Below, one piece after another: positions 58,730 through 64,000 of a DNA stretch of 64,000 bases. The DNA lies in NCBI RefSeq assembly GCF_945859685.1, contig NC_079147.1, positions 308,758,485 to 308,822,484 on the forward strand, written 5' to 3'. The notes beneath the pieces are model-generated. The model had not been told where the DNA came from. It did not search any database and saw only the letters and a program-made list of their open reading frames with translations. Source of the DNA: Eupeodes corollae (lineage: Eukaryota; Arthropoda; Insecta; Diptera; Syrphidae). Position numbers and translations under genes: made by a program. Position 1 is the first letter of the stretch. Each line of letters begins with the position of its first letter.

Positions 58730-58810
58730 TTATTGCTTTGTTGTGTTTATATTTTCCAAAATATTGTTGAGTTATTGCTTTGTGTTTATATTTTCCAAAA
58801 TATTGTTGAG
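58730..58810. repeat. Tandem duplication of about 40 bp
   Basis: 58730-58771 and 58772-58810 are near-identical. Both contain TGTGTTTATATTTTCCAAAA and end in TATTGTTGAG. The first copy has three extra bases. It lies inside Helitron H2. Confidence 0.9.
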
Positions 58811-59054
58811 TGAAGGTAAAATGCTATGAGCAAGACGACCAAACATAGGCCGGTGAACGCGTAATGCAAATCAAGTGGTATGGCAGTTACGATGAAGTAC
58901 AATACCCAATATTGAATTTGAAAGGTGACCATATCAATATACGAACGATTGAACCACGAACAGGTGAATAATTGATATATTTTCAGTGTGTTAACATTTT
59001 ATTTGTATAAATTATGTCAGGTTTTAAACTTATTTACAGAAAAAAGTTAGTGCC

Positions 59055-59830
59055 ATGAACTTTTACTCGATTCAATCAAAATTAAGATCCGAAAAATATA
59101 TTCATTTGCGAGATGCGAATGTTAACGACATTGGACGTTTAACTATATTGACATCGTCGTTTATTGCTAGCCCACGGAACATGAACGAATATGCACAAGA
59201 CGCAATGCCTTATATTCGAAAATATGGTAAACCGGATCTGTTCATTACATTGACATGTAATTCAAAGTGGGATGACATCAAAAACAATTTAATTGAAGGG
59301 CAGTCTACAAGTGATCGTCATTACATCACATCACGTGTTTTTCGGCAAAAATGGAACGCACTTATGGATTTAATTGTGAAATTATGTGTATTTGGAGAGG
59401 TTTGTTCCATCGAATGGAAAAAAGGGGAGTGCTGCACGCACATATATTAAATTGGCTTTTACATAGAATAATTTAGGATTAAATCGATAACGTTATATAA
59501 ACTGAAATTCCTGATCAAACTGTCGATCCTAAATTATTTCACGTTGTCGTTAAAATGCTTCGTGCGGTGAACTAAATATGAATTCGAATGATTGATGAAA
59601 AGTGTTCGAAACTGGCAATGACGGATATCCTTTGTATCGACATAGATCACGTGCTCAGGACGTTTAATTTGATAATCGTTGGGTGGCTCCGTATAGTCCA
59701 TTATTATCGAAAATATTCAATGCTCATATAAATGTGGAATATTGTAATTCAGTCAAATCCATTAAATACATTTGCAAGTATGTAAATAAAGGGAGCGATA
59801 TGGCTGTTTTCGATGTTGCTACTGATAGTA
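59055..59830 (+). pseudogene. Helitron H2 Rep/helicase-like N-terminal part, broken
   Basis: The frame 59055-59450 reads LRSEKYIHLRDANVNDIGRL, SSFIASPRNMNEYAQDAMPY, GKPDLFITLTCNSKWDDIKN (the Rep motif block), SRVFRQKWNALMDLIVKLCV and FGEVCSIEWKKGECC, where RGLPHxH is expected, so the HUH site is lost. From 59450 the continuation is in other frames: PDQTVDPKLFHVVVK, a deletion, APYSPLLSKIFNAHINVEYC and NSVKSIKYICKYVNKGSDMA (59683-59830; KYVNKG carries the region of the catalytic Tyr). Initiation would require the part upstream of 59055, which is damaged by stops near 58850-59040. Confidence 0.88.
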
Positions 59831-59839
59831 GACATAATG

Positions 59840-60270
59840 ATGCAACTGCCCATGAATTTAAATTCATTGGAACCAGCTGGTATTCCACTGCATTGCTTGA
59901 ATCAGAAAATTGGTTCTTTGATTTTATTATTGCGAAACATTAATCCACCAAAACTGTGTAATGGCACCAGATTGGCAGTGAAAAATTTATTGCCAAATTT
60001 GATTGAAGCTACAATCTTAACTAGTAAATCACAAGAAGAAGTGATTCCAACTAATATGCCATTTGAATTCAGAAGATTATAATATCCTGTGCGTTTATCA
60101 TTTGCAATGTCCATAAATAAGGCCCAAGGGCAAACATATTACGTTTGTGGTGTCTGTTTGATGGAGTCATGTTTTTCATATGGCCAACTTTATGTTGCCT
60201 GTTACTCCCAACTGTTAATTATTCATGCTCAAAATGAAAAAACAAAAAAAATACTTATCCAACTGTTTTA
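59840..60270 (+). pseudogene. Helitron H2 helicase C-terminal end
   Basis: In frames 59813-60082 and 60089-60271: LNSLEPAGIPLHCLNQKIGS, ILLLRNINPPKLCNGTRLAV, LPNLIEATILTSKSQEEV, MPFEFRRL, then SFAMSINKAQGQTYYVCGVC (the last helicase motif, usual form FAMTINKAQGQS) and FSYGQLYVAC. The helicase N-terminal motifs (Walker A, DExx) are absent: the sequence jumps from the Rep part at about 59840 to the helicase end. That is a deletion of around 3 kb if the ancestor had normal length (inference). Confidence 0.88.
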
Positions 60271-60491
60271 GACTAACCCATATAGACCCACCATAGTAAG
60301 TGTACCCAATTCTTTTTTTATTTTTTAATTTTAACTCTTTTCATAAAAATATAGTATAAACAATATATCATTTGGGTCATTTGGACTTTTAAATAAATAG
60401 CAATATTTGTTTGTTTAAATAAGTGAACTTAATAATCATTTTTTTGTATTACTATACCTTAAACGTAGTGAAGCACGTACCGGGCCGCTAG

Positions 60492-62715
60492 TATATGCCT
60501 ACATTTTCAAAAATGTAACTGTAAAAGATCTTGGGCAGAATTTTTTTTTTAACTCGGGTGAGTATTTCTTGAAAAAAACTTAAAAATACAATAACGGTAC
60601 TATGGAGGTACTCTTCTGGAGCAAAACGAAAAATATTTTCTTGTCGAAATAACCAAAAACTAGAACAACTTTAAAAAAAAAAATGATCGGCCCATTTGTA
60701 AGCAAATTCGAATTTTTGATCAAAAAGCATGTACATATTGGGACTGGGACTTGGGATTCAATAGTTTGGCTGTAGAGGCGAGGACAGACAGACCGAGGGA
60801 CGGAAAAGGGGACCCACTCTTTTTATCTTCTCAACCATCCTAATGTCATATTTGATAAAAACTTCGAGTTTGAAGTTTTTTACGAATGTAAAACTTTTTA
60901 TATAGTTCCTATATGTCGCAAGTGAAAACTGCAAAGATACCTGTCTAGGTACTTACTTCAAAACAATTTTTGATACACCGCTGCAGTTTTTTAAGTCGCA
61001 TTTTCCTCTCAAATATAGTTTAGTTGTAGCCAGGACTATATTTTAAATAAAGTGGAATTAAGAGATATAAATAACAATAAAATGAGTTTAAGCAATTCTG
61101 AAACTGGATGCATTCGAAACAACTCAAACACATAGGCAGAAGAATATCGGCTGTATCGCATAAATACATTTTACTTTGTTCTTACTCTAGTTCGTTTTTT
61201 ACTATTCTTTTTTGGTGCGTGAAATAAAGCCAAGTGAAATAGCACAACATTTCAAAATTGGTTTCACTTTACATCAGAAATAAGCCACTTTTCAGCAGTT
61301 TGTTATATTGCACTTTGACAATAAGCCCAAATTGATTTGATGAATAAGACCCTTTTATACTTACGGTGAGTATAATTAGTAATTTACGCTCTATTATTTG
61401 GATTACGTGCGAGGTTAAGTTTCTTTTTCATTTATAGCGAATTATATTGTTCAAAGCGAACTTTATTTCACCTTGTAGTGTTATAAGATCAAATTCTGAA
61501 AATTGGTGTTATTGCCCTATACAAAAGTGAAATAAAGCCAAATTCTTCAAAGTGTACCTTATTTCGTGGTATCTTCTCTCTCATAGGGTTGAGAATAATC
61601 TCCTTCTACTTTACCATTTAAGTTGTCATTTTTCTTTTGTTAAGGTTAGGCCTCTTTTCCTTATGCTCATACTGTGCCTTTGGCATATTAAAGGTGTACA
61701 AAACCTTTTTAGTGTTCGCTTATTATAAAAAAAAAATCTAAGGAAAAAATGGCGAAATACCTAAGAGAAAAACTGTCACATGCAAGAATCTGATTTCAAT
61801 TTTTAAAAACATTTTAAGTGCTAATAGGTTTTTTATCCTGCAAAACATTATTAAAAATCAGGCGAAGGAAGACTTAAAACGTAAGTACATGGTAACCCTG
61901 GTTTAAATAAAGTATTCACTATTTCAATACAGTTTACCAAACCCTACATTCACTTCCACCACATCTACATTGCCTTGTCCCAATAGTCATCTTTACCCCA
62001 TGCTGGGCTCTGGGCAACAAAGCCAAAGAACGAAGTTGATGCGACGTAAGAAAAAGTACCTACCTACTCGTATAGTTTTTGTTCCTCTTTTTATGGTTTA
62101 TGCTGCACAGCAGCGACAGCAGCCGCAGAGCCAGAGCCAGAGCAAAGTAAAAACACAAACAAAAGCAAAGCAATAGGGAGAGCAACTAGTATGAAGAAGA
62201 GGGATGAGGGAATTTGGTTGATTTGATGTTGTTGGTGCTTTATACCTACGTATTTGATTTGCTCAGTAAAAAAGAACTTCGACAACCGTTTCGTTCTCTT
62301 TCACATTTTCTCGATCTCTACTTCAGTTCGCTTTTCGGGTTTTTGTTTGGTGTGCATATCGTTGGTCGAGGAGATGATAGTTGTTGAAAGGGAAGAAAAG
62401 AAGTTCTTATTTTTGTCTGCTTCTTCAATCATTCTTTTCGTTATCGTTTTCGTCGTTAACCGTGAGATTTATTTTAAACCACTCTTGTTATTTTGCTATT
62501 GCTTTTCTATTGCTACTTGCCTGTTGCCTCGTCTCTCTCTACTCTATTATCGTGTCGTGTGCGCTTCTCAGAGAAACATATGCATGCGTTTTGCATTTTT
62601 ATATCGTGTGCTTTCATTTAGTTTCGTGACGTTATTTCATAGTGCGGTCATTTTTATTTATTTGATAAAGATTTAAATTGTTTACGTTTTTGGCTGTGAC
62701 TTTGACGATTTGAAA
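60492..62715. other. Non-coding stretch upstream of the MADF exon
   Basis: No gene recognised. At 61219-61539 the phrase GTGAAATAAAGCC or its complement recurs in both orientations. A glutamine-codon-like CAG/GAGCCA-rich patch lies at 62105-62145. The last several hundred bases before 62716 are T-rich and could hold the promoter and 5' UTR of the MADF gene, but I cannot point to a specific promoter element. The frames 62254-62676 and 62381-62629 are hydrophobic by T-richness and not supported. Confidence 0.5.
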
Positions 62716-62914
62716 ATGGATTCATTAAATGATAACCCTGTAATAATTTGTAAAGAATTTAAAAGAAACTTGATAAGAAAAATTAAAGAAAATCCTTGTA
62801 TTTGGACGAATAAAAATAAATGTGAAACAGAAAGTGATTGTGTTGCCAGTGCTGAGAGAGACGAAGCGTGGAGAAAAATTGAGAGGGAACTAGGTTCGAA
62901 TTATTGTTCATTAG
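62716..62914 (+). CDS. First coding exon of a MADF-domain gene
   Basis: The ATG at 62716 (context GAAAATGGA, good for flies) opens MDSLNDNPVIICKEFKRNLI, then RKIKENPCIWTN and, after an acidic stretch, SAERDEAWRKIERELGSNYC. The spacing of an F-x-x-x-L-I segment, a NPxxW segment and an R-x-x-AW-x-x-I segment is that of the MADF (Myb/SANT-like in Adf-1) DNA-binding domain. The exon ends at AG/GTGAGT (donor GT at 62915-62916), a consensus donor. 199 nt gives 66 codons plus one base, so the intron would be phase 1. Reading on past the donor meets a stop at 62944-62946. MADF proteins are usually transcription regulators in insects; some come from transposons. The rest of the gene lies beyond the window or in parts I cannot assign. 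Confidence 0.7.
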
Positions 62915-63414
62915 GTGAGTTCATGACGATATCTGTGCATGTGTAGGAATTAAAAGAAATGAGAGAACAGTATTGCCAGCAATGATGTTGTTTTTAAAAA
63001 TAGCACGTCACGAATACAAAAGTAGTTCTCTCTTTTTCTGTTTTATTATGAATGAGTATTTAAAGAAGAGACAACTGTAGTTACTGCGCTGCGAGTTCAA
63101 AAATCGACATTCGTATACTCAATAATGAAAAGTAGGGACGAGATCGATATCTCGCTTTCTATGATAACGTTTCTTTAAAGCCCGCGGTTAAAATTCCGCT
63201 TTTTTAACTATAGCATTTTTTAAATCCCGTCTTTTATAATTCAGTTTCTGGGGCGATTTTTAACAACCGTAGCACGAATATTCTTCTGAGTTTTTTGAAA
63301 GATCGGAAGGGGCCTCAAAAGAAAATGGGTAAAATTTTAAAGCGAGAAAACACAAAATCATACAAAAATATTTTTTCCGCTCAACTTTCCATTATCGCAG
63401 CACGAATTTCGTAG
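62915..63414. other. Probable intron sequence after the MADF exon
   Basis: It follows the splice donor at 62915. I see no acceptor-exon pair that continues the MADF domain and no other gene before the SINE at 63415. Confidence 0.4.
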
Positions 63415-63690
63415 TAGTACCCGTGGCATGATGGTTAGTGCGTTGGACTGTCATGCCAGAGGTCTTGGGTTCGATCCCTGCCTATGCCATTTAAAATCAT
63501 TTCACAGGTACTGGCTCTTGGGTGGAATTGACGAATTCTCCAAGAGTAACTCTTGTCATGAAAAAGTGCTTTCTCGAATAAGCCGTTCAGATTCGGCATA
63601 TAAACTGTAGATCCCCTCCATTCCTGACAACATTACTCGCACATAAGAATGGTTGAGAGTTGTAAGTCACTAGGCCGACTCGCGTTTTTT
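63415..63690 (+). mobile_element. tRNA-derived SINE (family S1), best-kept copy
   Basis: The head is CCCGTGGCATGATGGTTAGT (A box TGATGGTTAGTG-like), then GACTGTCATGCC and GGTCTTGGGTTCGATCCCTG, which holds a perfect B box (GGTTCGATCCC). The body has AACTCTTGTCATGAAAAAGT, GCCGTTCAGATTCGGC, TCCATTCCTGACAACA and the tail AATGGTTGAGAGTTGTAAGT followed by CACTAGGCC. It matches the minus-strand copy at 52886-53204, apart from the A-tract inside that copy. It would be transcribed by RNA polymerase III and moved by LINE enzymes (family knowledge). If the MADF exon is real, this SINE lies in its first intron. No target duplication was found. Confidence 0.9.
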
Positions 63691-64000
63691 TTTATTTGAT
63701 AGATATAGCAATTTTAGAGCTAGGAGTTTTAAATTAATTTTCAAAGGTCACCTTTTTATAAACAAAACATGGAAAATGATTGGTTTTGACAATTATTCCA
63801 TGTTTTTTGCTCAGTATTGCCATATTTGCTTTTTTGTTGGGGATTTCTTTGATTTAATGCTCAAATGCAAAAAGTACTTTGCATATACCCAAACTCGCAC
63901 CCACCTTAAATCCTATAGTGATCCCAAGCAGGAGAGTTGCATGCCCCCTTACATACCTAACTGTTAGTACGCCGTATTATCAATCCAAAAAAACTTGTTT
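63691..64000. other. Non-coding end of window
   Basis: Nothing recognised. The frame 63776-63967 is unsupported. Confidence 0.45.

Larger units (their letters stand above)
58470..60491 (+). mobile_element. Helitron H2 with both termini, internally deleted
   Basis: The 5' end is TCTATATGTATAAAAATCAA at 58470, preceded by A; the 3' end is GCACGTACCGGGCCGCTAG, ending at 60491 and followed by T. TC...CTRR termini between A and T are the Helitron signature, and the end GGGCCGCTAG is typical of insect Helitrons. The inside has Rep coding (58820-59450), damaged middle parts (59450-59830) and the end of the helicase (59840-60270). At 2.02 kb it is much shorter than an autonomous element (usually 5 kb or more). 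Confidence 0.9.

Noticed and set aside
62254..62676. 140-codon hydrophobic frame just upstream of the MADF exon
   Set aside because: Hydrophobicity follows from T-rich DNA; it overlaps another frame (62381-62629) of the same kind, and it is more likely 5' UTR or promoter DNA.
63415..63490. tRNA gene
   Set aside because: A and B boxes are present, but no full cloverleaf is apparent and the sequence belongs to a repeated SINE with a body and tail.

Overview
The window looks like gene-poor, repeat-rich chromosomal DNA of an insect, probably a fly (Diptera). It is AT-rich, has no operon structure, and is packed with decayed transposable elements of typical arthropod types: several families of non-LTR retrotransposon (LINE), Tc1/mariner/IS630, pogo and Tigger-like DNA transposons, Helitrons, tRNA-derived SINEs and small inverted-repeat elements. 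The species call is inference; no host gene identifies it. Nearly every long reading frame belongs to a mobile element, and almost all are broken by stops, frameshifts or deletions. The one good candidate for a host gene is a first coding exon at 62716-62914, which encodes the start of a MADF-type DNA-binding domain and ends in a consensus splice donor.

Layout. 1-6520: a transposase relic (1600-2075) and a 5'-truncated LINE on the minus strand (2305-4450, family A), then about 2 kb with nothing recognisable. 6523-9860: a Tc1-like element flanked by TA, into which an unclassified repeat (7245-7960) and an IS630/mariner element with a DUF4817-type transposase (8011-9246) have inserted. 10707-14017: an unclassified inverted-repeat element carrying a second copy of that repeat and a jockey-like LINE (family B). 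15.5-17.5 kb: LINE and SINE scraps. 18.6-21.2 kb: a LINE with endonuclease and reverse transcriptase. 24.9-29.3 kb: a second family A LINE, a transposase relic, and an RNase H-bearing LINE (family D). 29973-32561: a pogo-like element whose transposase is broken by one stop codon. 35213-37378: a Tigger-like element. 37.87-41.1 kb: the fullest family D LINE. 41.3-47.7 kb: more LINE pieces, a SINE-like inverted repeat and a MITE-like element. 51.3-52.2 kb: a third family D LINE.

52.2-57.7 kb is the most layered part. A minus-strand Helitron was split by a family A LINE, which was itself split by a family B LINE with a fully open 558-codon frame. A SINE with a 14-bp target duplication sits in the Helitron's helicase part. 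At 58470-60491 lies a second Helitron, with both termini visible and an internal deletion that joins the Rep part to the end of the helicase. The last 3 kb hold the MADF exon and a well-kept SINE.

The genes do not form a pathway. The window is a stratified record of insertions, and nesting gives relative ages: Helitron before LINE A before LINE B, and Tc1-like before mariner. Clade names for the LINEs are tentative, because no database search was possible.
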